NCBI GenBank assembly: GCA_021432605.1 | Contig: MU271164.1 | Coordinates: forward strand, 62,001 to 126,000 | From: Coniochaeta sp. PMI_546 | Lineage: Eukaryota; Ascomycota; Sordariomycetes; Coniochaetales; Coniochaetaceae | Direction of reading: 5' to 3' | Length of the DNA stretch: 64,000 nucleotides | In this document: one piece after another, positions 22,405 through 32,287 of the stretch | How the letters are laid out: each line of letters opens with the position of its first letter | Position numbering within the stretch: the stretch's first letter is position 1 | Notes under the pieces: model-generated | Databases searched by the model: none | Told to the model about the DNA's origin: nothing | The model's input: only the letters and a program-made list of their open reading frames with translations | Made by a program: the position numbers and the translations under genes

Positions 22405-24150
22405 ATGAGCGGCACCGGCGACCAAAAGATTCCTTCCCAGCAGCAGCAGGAGTACTACCCTCCTCCTCCGCCAGGCCCTCCTCCCGGCCACGCGAATCCC
22501 CTCGGCTCCAACCCGCACTACGCACCACAACAGCAGAGCGTTCCGCAGCACCCGAACGAGAACCCTCTTCCAGATTACAACCACCCCTCACAGCAGCAGC
22601 AGCAGCAGCAGCAACACTACTCCTACCAGCCAGACGCCGCCGAGCTCTACGGCACCGATGACCCGAAGCCAACCCAGCACCAGGCTGCTGCCGCCGCCGC
22701 CGCCGGTCAGCCAGCTGTCAAGCCGTCCTGGTCGTCCCGCTTCGCCGGCCTGGGCACCAAGGTCGCCACGCCCTTCAACGCGCTAGCCAACAAGATGGGC
22801 TCCGAGGCCTTCCTCCCGGGCACCATGGACAAGGAATGCGAGAAGGCGGCCCGCATCCTCCGGGGCTTCTGCAAGGACGGCATCTACAGCGACTCTTCCT
22901 CGTCCTCGTCGTCCTCCTCGTCGGCACCGCCTCAACAACAACAGACCGGTGCCACCACAACAGACTTCAAGCCACCTCCATCAACCCAATCACCAACAGA
23001 AGCACAAGCACCACCACCACCACCAGCCGACCCAAAGAAGAAATCCCGCGTCCTCCTCACCATCCCCTCCAAAGTCATCGCCCGCGCCCAAGGGCTGGCA
23101 ATCTTCACCACCGTCCGGGCCGGGTTCCACGTCTCGGGCGCCTCGGGCAGCGGCGTCCTGGTCGCGCGCCTGCCCGACGGCACCTGGTCGCCCCCGAGCG
23201 GAATCCAGGTGCACAGCGTCGGGGCCGGGTTCGTGGTGGGGCTGGACATCTATGACTGCGTGGTGGTGATCAACACGCGCGAGGCGCTGGAGGCATTTAC
23301 GCGCACGCGCATGAGTCTCGGCTCGGACTTGGCCGTCACGGCGGGGCCCTGGGGGGCGGGCGGGGCGGTGGACTTTGGGGTGCCGCAGGGTGAGAAGGAG
23401 AGGAGGGAGAAGGGTGGCGAGGAGAAGAAGCCTGTTGCTGCTGGTGCTGCAAATGCTGGACAGCACGGGGCGACGGACCATGTACACCCTACCTCGACTA
23501 CAGGTACTGCTGCTGCTCCGCTGTCTACCCCGGCGGCGGGCACGTCCAAGGACCGCAAGCCCAGCCCGTTCCGCGAGGCGATCAAGAAGCCGGTGTACAG
23601 CTACGTCAAGTCGCGCGGGTTCTACGCCGGCGTGCAGGTGGACGGCACCGTCATCACGGAGCGCAGGGAGGCCAACGCCGTCTTCTACGGCGACAGGACC
23701 GTCACCGTCGACCGCATCCTGCGCGGGGACGTGCGGCCGCTGGCCGGGGAGAACCTGTGGCCTGCTGCTGCGAGGGGGCTGATGGAGGTCCTGGCTGGGG
23801 CGGAGGGGTGGAGGGGTCAGGGCCAAGGGGGGCAGTCATCAGCGGCTGCGAGTCAGGGGGGTGGGTATGGCGGTGCGGCGGCGGGCGTCGCTGGGGTGAC
23901 GGAGGGAGTGCGCCGTCTGGACGTCGGTGCTGGTGCGGGTCCGTCGGTGCAGCAGAGCTACGAGCAGAGCGCCAAGGCGGCCGAGGCGGCGGCCGAGGCT
24001 AGGGCGAGCGAGCCGCTTGCTGCCGGACCGCCGTCGTACTACCAGCCCGAGACGCATCGGGGGCACGGGGATGAGCTGCCGCCTGCGTATGTGGATGACG
24101 GTGTGCCCAGGCCGGGTGTTGGGGATTCGAAGAGCGCGACTGGGCATTAG
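22405..24150 (+). CDS. SYLF (Ysc84-type) lipid/actin-binding protein with PY motifs
   Basis: Intronless gene of 581 residues. The first 110 residues are Pro/Gln-rich, including a run of eight Gln from CAG codons near 22591 and a run of Ala. The SYLF domain begins near residue 130 (DKECEKAARILRGFC) and continues through the signature KVIARAQGLAIFTTVRAGF. It proceeds through WSPPSGI and the GSDLAVTAGPWG motif to the YVKSRGFYAGVQVDGTVI strand and the FYGDRTV end. Two low-complexity linkers split the domain: a Ser/Pro/Thr run at about 165-210 and a Lys/Gly/Ala-rich loop at about 330-390. SYLF proteins (yeast Ysc84/Lsb3-4) bind phosphoinositides and actin at endocytic patches. The tail carries PPSYY and PPAYV, potential Rsp5-type WW ligands. 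There is no SH3 domain, unlike yeast Ysc84. Confidence 0.88.
   Translation: MSGTGDQKIPSQQQQEYYPPPPPGPPPGHANPLGSNPHYAPQQQSVPQHPNENPLPDYNHPSQQQQQQQQHYSYQPDAAELYGTDDPKPTQHQAAAAAAAGQPAVKPSWSSRFAGLGTKVATPFNALANKMGSEAFLPGTMDKECEKAARILRGFCKDGIYSDSSSSSSSSSSAPPQQQQTGATTTDFKPPPSTQSPTEAQAPPPPPADPKKKSRVLLTIPSKVIARAQGLAIFTTVRAGFHVSGASGSGVLVARLPDGTWSPPSGIQVHSVGAGFVVGLDIYDCVVVINTREALEAFTRTRMSLGSDLAVTAGPWGAGGAVDFGVPQGEKERREKGGEEKKPVAAGAANAGQHGATDHVHPTSTTGTAAAPLSTPAAGTSKDRKPSPFREAIKKPVYSYVKSRGFYAGVQVDGTVITERREANAVFYGDRTVTVDRILRGDVRPLAGENLWPAAARGLMEVLAGAEGWRGQGQGGQSSAAASQGGGYGGAAAGVAGVTEGVRRLDVGAGAGPSVQQSYEQSAKAAEAAAEARASEPLAAGPPSYYQPETHRGHGDELPPAYVDDGVPRPGVGDSKSATGH
22591..22614 (+). repeat. CAG microsatellite encoding polyglutamine
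   Basis: An almost perfect run of CAG units, ending in a CAA, inside the SYLF coding region. It encodes eight consecutive glutamines and is a plausible length-variable site between strains. Confidence 0.75.
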
Positions 24151-24976
24151 TTTTGAGGGATACTGTGGCGCTGTGATTTGTTGAGCGGGCATTTTGCTTG
24201 GGTGGCTTTGTACTTCTTACGTGTAGATGCTCTTGGGCAGTTTGACCAATCGGGTACTATGTCTGCACTGCTTTCTTAGCCTCGCCGGACGGGAGAGCGT
24301 TGTCCCAATGTGCATGTTGAATTGCTTCTCATGTCTTCTCTTTTGTAACAGTGCTACAGGCACGTCAATTGCTAGCAACTCGAGCGACACTAGGTCTTGG
24401 TTGCCGTACTGTTTCTTCTTGCTTCTGTCCATCCTGGTGCTCGAGTTGAACAGCTCACAGAAGGCCATAGTACTGTACTGCTATCACTTCCTCCAAGTGC
24501 GTGAGAGCAAGGAACCACAACACTCGATCATGCGCACACCATGTAGTTCGTACTCGAACCTACTGTAGATGTAGCAGCTCAATCACTGAAAGCATACCTT
24601 GTGTGCCAAACGATGGAGTGAATGAACGATATACCAGATGCTCAACTTCTCCGACCTCCCTTATCGACAACTAAACTCTGCTGGAGGTTATCAAATCCTT
24701 CGACACACTGACATGGACGAATCAATGTCTTGGCTGCCAGCTAAGCCCACCTAGACCCTGGGGGCGGAAACCCCCTTGCACTATGTTAGTGCTCCCTGAC
24801 AGGTGCAGTGGACATGATTGGCCCCCTGTCAGCTTCGTATCCCGGTCCCTGGAATTATCGTCGTCAGCTCTGCGCGTCCGTGGCATTCCCTTCGACCTTT
24901 CGACATCCAAAGAACAAGAAAAAACTCTCATGGATCTCACTCGTTGGCCTGCGACTTGTTCCAGAAGTCGACGACC
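24151..24976. other. Intergenic region between the SYLF and GT71-like genes
   Basis: No gene seen. It contains the 3' flank of the SYLF gene and the promoter and leader of the next glycosyltransferase. A longer open frame begins at 24818 but its first 53 codons look like leader, not protein. Confidence 0.6.
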
Positions 24977-26512
24977 ATGGCCATTACATCACCGCTGTCC
25001 AATGTGAGGGGCCTGAGGAGTCTCGCCGTCGCTCTCTTTCTCTTCCTCGCCGCGTGCCTCGTCTGGCTGATCAACGCCGACTCCGTCTTCCCCCAGGTCG
25101 GCTTCCTGGGCGGCCACGGCCAGACCGAGACAGAAAATGCGCCACCCGTCTCCGACCCGACTCGCACAGAGCAGACCCTCGCCGGCCGGCCTCTGTTGGC
25201 CGACATCGCGCAGTTCTTCATCGACTACCCCTTGAACAGCCGGCCCTACCGGAACAAATTCGGCGAGCTCGGACGACGGACTCGCATCCTGCGCGATGCG
25301 ATCGCTTACCTCGAGTCGTCGCCGCCGGACAGCGTCAGCACAGAGGACCACCTGCTCCTCGAGCAGGTCGCCACGAGCCTCTTTCCCTTCCTCAAGAACC
25401 AGCCCAACAAGACCACCTCCGCGACGCCCCTAGCCGACCTGCGCTCCTCCTTCGACCCAGGCTCGGCCGGGATCATCATCCCGACCGGCGACCGGACGAT
25501 CCGCTACGCCGCCCACCTCATCGCCCAGCTGCGCTCCATCCTCAACTCCACCCTGCCCATCCAGATCATCTACGCCGGCGACGCGGACCTCTCGCCCAGC
25601 AACCGCGAGCACCTGGCCGCCATCCCGCGCGGTCCCGGGCCCGCCCTCGAGTTCCTCGACATCTACACCGTCTTCGACGACCGGACCCTGCTCTTCACCT
25701 CCTCCGCCTCGGGCGGCTGGGCCGTCAAGGCCTTCGCCGCCCTGGGCTCGCGCTTCGAGAAGGTCGTCGTCCTGGACGCCGACGCCGTCTTCCTCCAGCC
25801 GCCCGAGGTGCTGCTGTCCCACCCGGCCTTCGGCCGCACGGGCGCCCTGCTCTTCCACGACAGGCTGCTGTGGCAGCACGCCTTTCCGGACCGGCACGCC
25901 TGGTGGAGGGAGGAGATAAGGCGGCCCAGCGCGCAGCTGAACAGGTCCCTCGTCTGGTCGGAGGACTACGCCGAGGAGTGCGACTCGGGCGTCGTGGTGC
26001 TCGACAAGGGGCGGGCGGAGGTGCTGTTCGGGCTGCTGCATACCTGCTGGCAGAACAGCTTCGAGGTGCGCGACGACTGCACCTACCGCATCACGTACGG
26101 GGACAAGGAGACCTGGTGGATGGGGCTGGAGATGGCCGGGGCGGACTACGAGATGGCGCGGCACTACGGCGGGATCGTGGGGTGGGAGGAAAGGCACGCG
26201 GAGGACGGGTCGCCGAAAGTGTGCAGCTTTGTCATCGCGCACGTCGACGAGGCGGACAGGTTGCTGTGGTATAACGGGGGCTTGCTCAAGAATAAGCTTA
26301 CCAACGACACCGAGTACGAGGTGCCGGACAGGTGGATGATGGACGCCGACTGGCTCAAGGGCGGGTCCAAGGAGGCCATGAGCTGCATGGTCCACGGGAC
26401 GGTGAATAACCTCACCGAGGCGGAGCGAGGGGTGCTGGCGCGGTCGATTGAGCAGGCTAGGGAGATGGACAAGGTCTTTCATAATGTGTTCCATAACAAG
26501 AAGATGGGTTAG
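24977..26512 (+). CDS. MNN1-type alpha-mannosyltransferase (GT71 family)
   Basis: Intronless gene of 511 residues, a Golgi type II membrane protein. The chosen ATG puts a signal anchor (LAVALFLFLAACLVWLI) at about residues 16-33, followed by a stem and the catalytic domain. The domain opens with GIIIPTGDRTIRYAAHL and has the metal-binding motif VVLDADAVFLQPP (DAD at 267-269). It continues with GALLFHDR, the CDSGVVVLDK block and the YGDKETWWMG block of the MNN1/GT71 family. These enzymes add terminal alpha-1,3-mannose to N- or O-glycans and so shape cell-wall mannoproteins. An in-frame ATG at 24818 would add 53 residues before the anchor without resemblance to anything, so it is rejected as the start. 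Several Asn-X-Ser/Thr sites are present. Confidence 0.9.
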   Translation: MAITSPLSNVRGLRSLAVALFLFLAACLVWLINADSVFPQVGFLGGHGQTETENAPPVSDPTRTEQTLAGRPLLADIAQFFIDYPLNSRPYRNKFGELGRRTRILRDAIAYLESSPPDSVSTEDHLLLEQVATSLFPFLKNQPNKTTSATPLADLRSSFDPGSAGIIIPTGDRTIRYAAHLIAQLRSILNSTLPIQIIYAGDADLSPSNREHLAAIPRGPGPALEFLDIYTVFDDRTLLFTSSASGGWAVKAFAALGSRFEKVVVLDADAVFLQPPEVLLSHPAFGRTGALLFHDRLLWQHAFPDRHAWWREEIRRPSAQLNRSLVWSEDYAEECDSGVVVLDKGRAEVLFGLLHTCWQNSFEVRDDCTYRITYGDKETWWMGLEMAGADYEMARHYGGIVGWEERHAEDGSPKVCSFVIAHVDEADRLLWYNGGLLKNKLTNDTEYEVPDRWMMDADWLKGGSKEAMSCMVHGTVNNLTEAERGVLARSIEQAREMDKVFHNVFHNKKMG

Positions 26513-27057
26513 ATCCGAGGGGGGGAGTGTCAAGAGGCGTTGGGGAGTTCTTATGGTTACTGGTGGAAGGCTTGGTTCTGTGTACATTAAACGCTGACGC
26601 CGAGCTTGGACGGAAGCTGACTTTACGTAGAGGAAGAAGCTGGAATTTGCCTTCCATGTCTCAAGCGAGCGGCATTCCGATATCAGTGACTGCTTTGTAC
26701 GGCTCTCTCGATATGGATCATGCTACATCGTGTTGTCTATCGTGTGCGCGAGACTCAGCAGCATCCTGCCATCGCATGTCTCTAATGCTACCAGATGCGA
26801 TATCGAGGCCATTCATTAATTGCAACGCAACGCCCTCGAAATAGAGTACCGACACAGAGACACCTCCAAGTCCCTATAGCGTAGCAGAGTTACCGAGGGA
26901 AAGGCGTATGTCACTAGCAGCACCAGCAGCATCCACCCTTGTCGCTGCTCTAGCCTTCAGCTTGGTGCTGCTTCCCCGCATTGAGGACCACCACACTCTT
27001 CCCTCCATTAGACAGTAAGGTAATCTGCTCCAACAGAGTTCCAACAAAGACGCAAAA
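26513..27057. other. Intergenic region before the crotonase gene
   Basis: No gene seen; 3' flank of the GT71-like gene and promoter of the crotonase gene. Confidence 0.6.
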
Positions 27058-27876
27058 ATGGCAGCAGAGGACACCTCGGTCCTCTACGCCACGACCCCAG
27101 AGGGCATCACAACCATCACCCTCAACAGGCCCCACGTGCGCAACGCCGTCAACGCCTCGACAGCGACCAAGCTCGCCCACGCCCTCGCCGCATTCGACCG
27201 CGACGACACCCAGAAAGTCTGCATCCTGACCGGCGCCGGCGACACCTTCTGCGCCGGCTACGACCTGCACGAGGTCGCCTCCTCCGGCGCCCCCTCCACC
27301 CGTCCCGTGGACGCCCTGAACGGCGGCAACCCGGCCCCCATGGGACCCTCGCGCATGACGCTCGGCAAGCCCCTCATCGCCGCCGTGGCGGGGCACGCCG
27401 TCGCGGGCGGGCTGGAGCTGAGCCTCCTGGCGGACCTGCGGGTGTGCGACGACACGGCCGTCTTCGGCGTCTTCTGCCGCCGGTTCGGGGTGCCGCTCAT
27501 CGACGGCGGGACGGTGCGGCTGCCGAGGGTCGTGGGGCTGGGCCGCGCCATGGACATGATCCTCACGGGTAGGCCGGTGGGGGCCGCGGAGGCGCTGGCG
27601 TTTGGGCTGGCGAACCGTGTGGTAGCGAGGGGGAGGGCGCTGGAGGAGGCCAGGGAGGTGGCGCGGTCGCTGCTTGGGTTTCCGCAGCTGTGCATGAGGG
27701 GTGATCGGGAGTCGGCTTACTATGCTGCGTATGAGGCGGGGGGGCTGCTGGATGCGCTGAGGCATGAGTATGAGGGCGGGGCGAGGATGGTTGAGCTTGA
27801 GACCATTGCGGGGGCGGCGAGGTTTGACAAGGGGGAGGGCAGGGGAGGGTCGTTCAAGCCCAAGGGGAGGTTATAG
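27058..27876 (+). CDS. Enoyl-CoA hydratase/isomerase family protein (crotonase fold)
   Basis: Intronless gene of 272 residues, the normal length for a single-domain crotonase. The CoA/oxyanion-hole segments are TGAGDTFCAGYDL and GHAVAGGLELSLLADLRV. The first catalytic Glu of classical hydratases is kept (Glu120). The second, normally in FGxPE, is replaced by Cys140 within FGVFCRRFGVPLIDGG. The pattern, with Asp in PLIDGG, is shared by a hydratase-like subfamily common in bacteria and fungi, so the reaction is probably not the standard hydration of beta-oxidation. No mitochondrial presequence is evident, and the C-terminal GRL is a poor peroxisomal signal. A second Gly/Arg-rich tail of about 15 residues follows the domain. 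Confidence 0.9.
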   Translation: MAAEDTSVLYATTPEGITTITLNRPHVRNAVNASTATKLAHALAAFDRDDTQKVCILTGAGDTFCAGYDLHEVASSGAPSTRPVDALNGGNPAPMGPSRMTLGKPLIAAVAGHAVAGGLELSLLADLRVCDDTAVFGVFCRRFGVPLIDGGTVRLPRVVGLGRAMDMILTGRPVGAAEALAFGLANRVVARGRALEEAREVARSLLGFPQLCMRGDRESAYYAAYEAGGLLDALRHEYEGGARMVELETIAGAARFDKGEGRGGSFKPKGRL

Positions 27877-28932
27877 CAGGCAAGCGGAGTGGGTGGTGAT
27901 GAGGCCGGTAGGGATGAGGAGGGTAGAGTTGACAGAGCATCTGATATGTCCGTTGATGGTTCAAAATACTATGTACATGCGATTCACATCTGTACACAGT
28001 TATATCTTGAGGCATGCTATTGAAATAGCTTTTGAGATGAGACCTACAAGATTATACTAACTAATTAATAAGTAAGTATGCTGAAAGCTAACCTCGCAAA
28101 GCCTGCTTAAAATGCTTTAGACTTGGTTGTACTTAAACTCACTTCACGCCGGTCAAAATCAACTTCAACAGATACTCCTAAAGATGGCGGCTTACATCGT
28201 CTCGTCAGTCATGGCTAGGTGAATGAGGCATTCACTTCACTACCCTGAACCAAAGAGCCTTAGTAATGATCTTGGCTGTTTACTATGATAGTAACACCTG
28301 ATATCTATAGGCTTCTCTTCCTACTCTTCAGACAATGCATAAATGTAAGTCTGGTGAGAGACGCCTGAATCCAAAGCCATAGGCATGACGGCCTCCGCGA
28401 CATCACCGCTGCCCTGATGTCTTCTATTTGTCGCCTTTCAGGGCTTTCATACTGCGATGTTGATAGAGTCTGTCACAAGTAAGGCAGAGATTATATGAGC
28501 ACCGTCTCCTCATGACGGCCAGTGACCATATATGCCTTCAGTCTACACTAGACTCGAGTCTTAAGAGATCCAGCTCAGGTTTTGTGGCTGGCTTTGCTGT
28601 GTGGGTCTCGCTTGTACTAGACAGTCTGGACTAAGTCTACATTACTGCATCGTCCACACGGGCCGCCCACTATAGACGTTAGACTCGGCATCGCTTGTGA
28701 TCGTCACACGACTCCAACTTTAGTCTCCCCCTCACGAGAAATCTGGTGGCAATGCCGAGGCAGCTCAAAAAGGAAGGACATATATCGTGCGTCTCCCTTT
28801 TAACAGACTCGTGTCTTGCAAATAGACTCGTGTCTTGCACCACGAGTCTATGTCTATACTAGCATAACAGCAACAACAGGACATCTGCATGTTCACTACA
28901 TCACATAGTCTATCAACCCTGGGTCGGTCAAG
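27877..28932. other. AT-rich intergenic region upstream of the hydroxylase gene
   Basis: Composition shifts towards AT (for example around 28040-28080). No gene is seen. Near the right end there is a repeat and hairpin cluster with TAGACTCGTG elements, described separately. Confidence 0.55.
28805..28850. repeat. Direct repeat plus hairpin of TAGACTCGTG units
   Basis: AGACTCGTGTCTTGCA occurs at 28805-28820 and again at 28824-28839. Immediately after, CACGAGTCTA (28841-28850) is the exact reverse complement of TAGACTCGTG at 28823-28832, giving a 10-bp stem with an 8-nt loop. The cluster lies 83-128 bp upstream of the hydroxylase ATG. A related GACTCGAGTC palindrome occurs near 28551. Confidence 0.7.
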
Positions 28933-29709
28933 ATGTCCGCCATGAGTTACCTCAACCCGCGCATCCTCTGGCCGCACATCGTCAGGACATACAGTCCCTA
29001 CCAGATAGAGATCGTCGGCACCATCCTCGTCCAGGTCTTCTTCTACTGGCTCCCCTGCGCAGTCTACCTACTGCTCCCTTCCATCTCTCCCGCCTTCTCG
29101 GAGCGCCACAAGATCCAGCCAGCCCCTAAACAGCCTACCGCAAAGGAAATCCGGCACTGCGCCCTCGTCGTCCTCCGCAACCAGGCCACCTCCGTCCTCA
29201 TCGCCCTCGCAAGCGCCACCCTCTCCGCCAAGGCCGGCAAACCCTCCTCCTTCAAGGTGACCCCGACCATCCCGTCCCCGGCCTCCATCCTCGCCGACGT
29301 GATCCTCTGCGTCCTGCTCCGGGAGGTGATGTTCTACTACGCCCACCGCCTCCTGCACACCAAGCACCTCTACCGCGCCATCCACAAGACGCACCACAAG
29401 TTCACCGCCCCCGTCGCGCTGGCCTCCCAGTACGCCCACCCGGTCGAGCACCTGGTGGCCAACACCCTGCCCGTGGCCCTGCCGCCCATGCTGCTGGGGT
29501 CGCACATCATCACCATGTGGGCCTTCCTGGCCGTAGTGCTGCTCGACACCACCACGGTGCACAGCGGGTATGCCTTCTTTGCCGGCGCGGCGAGGCACCA
29601 CGACGCGCACCACGAGAAGTTCAATGTTCATTTCGGGGTTATTGGCTTGCTGGACTGGGTGCATGGGACGGGGGATAGGCCGAGGCGGGTGAAGGGGAAA
29701 GGGGAGTGA
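28933..29709 (+). CDS. Fatty-acid hydroxylase/sterol desaturase family membrane enzyme
   Basis: Intronless gene of 258 residues. Di-iron membrane oxidase family with all histidine boxes: HRLLH, HKTHH and the late HHDAHH, followed by a short cytosolic tail. Hydrophobic segments at about residues 24-47, 75-95, 115-135 and 178-205 fit an ER multi-pass protein. The family includes C-4 methyl-sterol oxidases, C-5 desaturases and sphingolipid hydroxylases. This copy is short and does not carry an added domain, so the substrate cannot be told from sequence. An AATAAA polyadenylation-like signal lies about 70 bp after the stop. The crotonase gene is the upstream neighbour on the same strand. Confidence 0.9.
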   Translation: MSAMSYLNPRILWPHIVRTYSPYQIEIVGTILVQVFFYWLPCAVYLLLPSISPAFSERHKIQPAPKQPTAKEIRHCALVVLRNQATSVLIALASATLSAKAGKPSSFKVTPTIPSPASILADVILCVLLREVMFYYAHRLLHTKHLYRAIHKTHHKFTAPVALASQYAHPVEHLVANTLPVALPPMLLGSHIITMWAFLAVVLLDTTTVHSGYAFFAGAARHHDAHHEKFNVHFGVIGLLDWVHGTGDRPRRVKGKGE

Positions 29710-30605
29710 GTGGATGGTGTTGACCGTCGTGTTGGCGCTATGTCTAGTGATGGATGGACGATGTGTAAACAAAAGGTCAAATAAAAGTATTGAAACGCAG
29801 TTGCCGGGATTTGCGACTGCTAGAGATTTCGCCCAATCTTATACATCAGTGCCGTGACGGTCGCACTTGATAAGGCCCTTGATGTATGAATTCGAACCCC
29901 CCCACACGATGTGTGCGTTAGCCAGATTACGGTGACCGAAACAGAATACCAGAGTGGCTTGTTGACAGGAACGAGAACACGAATGACAATCAAGGAGATC
30001 ATGAGTATGACCTAGAAGTCGAAGAGATCAGGTTGTCGACATAGAAAACATGTCAAACACACTGCTGGATCATGTATGTGCAACCAAACGAGAGAACAAG
30101 ACTAATTATTGGTCACACTGTCCAGGAATACCCGTACAAAGAATTACATTCAGAGGAGTTCCCTTTGTAATACGCGCACTTTTGAGCGAGCTGGAGTACA
30201 CAACCATAATTGTCGAACTTGGCTTCACAATCTGTCTTAAAGACTTTTAGGTTGAACGTATCTCCTAACATTGAGCCATGCTATCCGGGCATAAATCCTC
30301 GGCTAACCCAGCAGTATAGCCGGACACTAGGCTTAGATCTTAGTTAGATGATTTTTTTAAATCTTGGAGAGGATACACAGTTTTGTATGATCTCTCCTCA
30401 GGAAAGCTAGTATGATCTAGCTATAGAAAGCTACTAGGTATCTGGTCTTACTGTGCTTTTCTGCCACACCTCACGTTTCAGCTAACCTAACACTACAAAT
30501 GTAAATAAATTGTATTCTCTCACATGTTTCTTCATTAGTGTCCCCGTACTAAAAGAAAAAAGTGATCCAACTTGAACTGCAAATACCACACCCAGTCCGC
30601 CCTCC
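29710..30605. other. AT-rich region between two convergent genes
   Basis: 3' flanks of the hydroxylase gene (plus) and of the epoxide hydrolase pseudogene (minus). AT-rich from about 30020 to 30560. An isolated tRNA-like B-box match at about 29890 was rejected. No gene seen. Confidence 0.55.
29780..29785 (+). terminator. AATAAA polyadenylation-like signal of the hydroxylase gene
   Basis: Exact AATAAA hexamer 71 bp after the stop codon, in an A-rich context. Confidence 0.4.
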
Positions 30606-31953
30606 TCACAGCTCGAGACTCCCAACCACCTCCCGCACAAACTCCTCCACATCAGCAAGCAACAACCCCGGCTGCTCCAGCGCGGCAAAGTGACCCCCCT
30701 GTGAAACAGTCAGTCATCGCATTTCTCACTCTCAGACTTGCTTTCTGACGGGGCCAGTCTCATACCCTATCATGATCCCTACGAAACCTCAAATCCGGCA
30801 CCCTCCACTCCCACGCCCTGGGCAAGAAGATAAACTCTTGCCTGAAATGCGACTACCCCAGCGGCTTCTCCCGGCACATCCGCACACCATCCGGGCCCAG
30901 CAGGGCGGCGCGGTACGGGTACAGGCTCCTGGGTAAAGAGTCAGTGAACCAGTACAGCGACACCATGCGCAGGACGACGGCGAGCGGCAGGGGCTCGTCG
31001 GAGTCGTCGATGAACTTCTCGGCTGTCCAGGCCAGCAGCGCCAGGGGGCTGGAGGACAGGGCCAGTCCGATGGTTGCGGGGCGAGTGGCGTGCTCGAGGG
31101 CGTAGCCTGACCCGGTCGTGCGCCATTGTGCGGCCTTTTCTAGCAGCTTGAGGTCATGGGGGTTCAGACCTTGGGTGATCTCGGGGGATGCTGGAGGGTG
31201 CAGCAGGAGGAAGTTGACTTTTGCGTTTGATCTGGTCAGGGTTAAGGTCTCGTGGGAAGTTGTATTTGAAGATGCAGACCTGGGTAACTCACCGTGCAAG
31301 GCCTTGCACTCCTCAAAGGCAGATGACATGACACTCCCGACGAAATACCCGACATCACCACCCTGGGCGACATAGCCCTTTCCAAAGCCCAGCTGCACCA
31401 TGAGGGTGTTCATGTATCGCGCCGCATCTTCTATGCCGAAGTCTCTGTCCACCGGCGGCCCGGAGGAAAGAGTATATCCCGGCAGTGACGGGACAACAAC
31501 GTGATACGGCAGCGTGTGCGGGGTGTACTTCTCGCGCAGCAGGTCCAGCACGGGCAGGAACTCGGCGAAAGGAGCCCGGCCACCCGTGCAGGAAGACGAG
31601 GGGGCGTGGCGTCCTGCCTGGTCGAGAAGAGGCCCGCGAAGTGCATGTCCAGCGCGCCGCACTGCTCGTCGGCGAGGGGGATCTTGAAGTTTGGGAAGGA
31701 GTTGATGTGGGCCTCGTGGTCGCGCCAGTCGAAGTCGTGTACCCAGGCGGTCTTGGCGAAGGCGAGCCAGGCGCGGGTGAGGCCTAGGGCGTGCTTGCCG
31801 CCTTTGAGGTTCTCGTAGGTCGGGGGAGCGATGTTGGAGAGCTGGAGGAGGGACTTGAGGTGAGAGGTCTTCGTCGGAAACGCGAAGGTTGAAGGGCTCG
31901 GGCTTTCCTGGTGCGGCCTGGGGGACAGTGCCGAAGGGGTTGGGGGTGGTCAT
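30606..31953 (-). pseudogene. Decayed epoxide hydrolase (alpha/beta-hydrolase with EHN domain)
   Basis: Clear homology along the whole length, but the frame is broken. The N-terminus (EPFNLRVSDEDL), EHN segment (FDWRDHEAHINSFPNFKI), oxyanion loop (VFLHGWPGSF), nucleophile region (YVAQGGDVG) and C-terminal His block (DHDRGGHFAALEQP) are all present. They lie in different frames. Three apparent one-base insertions lie near 31862, in the G run 31600-31604 and in the A run 31568-31570; together they restore the frame. A TAG at 30855-30853 also interrupts the sequence where a GxSHFRQEF stretch continues. Two introns, 31292-31218 and 30765-30700, still have good borders. Two of the indels are in homopolymers, so sequencing error could explain those, but not the nonsense codon. 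An active enzyme would open epoxides to diols. Confidence 0.85.
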
Positions 31954-32287
31954 TGTGAGTGCTATGTTCCGGATGATGGTCGCCAGTAGGATGAACGGTC
32001 AAAAAGAAGCAGAGAGTGAATTGTACTACACGTTACGTTATATACCCATACATGTACGCCTACCTCTCACCCATGGTCACCAACAATCTCGCACTTACAT
32101 GTACAGCACTGATGTAAGCAGCGCGAGCTGGAAGAGCGAGCCCGAGCCCGAGACAAGCCCCGCTTTCTAAGCACTTCTTACCATGCAGTACACCTCTCCT
32201 GATTCAGGCAAATCCGGAGGAGAACACGCGAAAAGTTGGCCTCAGGCCTGACTGAGCTCTTGAGGTGCCAGATAATCTATCTCAAGC
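31954..32287. other. Intergenic region between the FAS1 gene and the epoxide hydrolase pseudogene
   Basis: Promoter side of the pseudogene and 3' flank of the fasciclin gene; no gene seen. Confidence 0.6.

Noticed and set aside
24808-26274. 488-codon plus-strand frame overlapping the GT71-like gene
   Set aside because: Arg/Pro/Gly-rich composition typical of an out-of-frame shadow in GC-rich coding DNA; the other frame has the DxD enzyme.
25430-26587. 385-codon minus-strand frame opposite the GT71-like gene
   Set aside because: Shadow of GC-rich coding DNA; Val/Arg/Pro-rich and without motifs.
29886-29950. B-box-like GGGGTTCGAATTC on the minus strand
   Set aside because: The distance to the A-box-like sequence is too short for a tRNA and no cloverleaf can be drawn.
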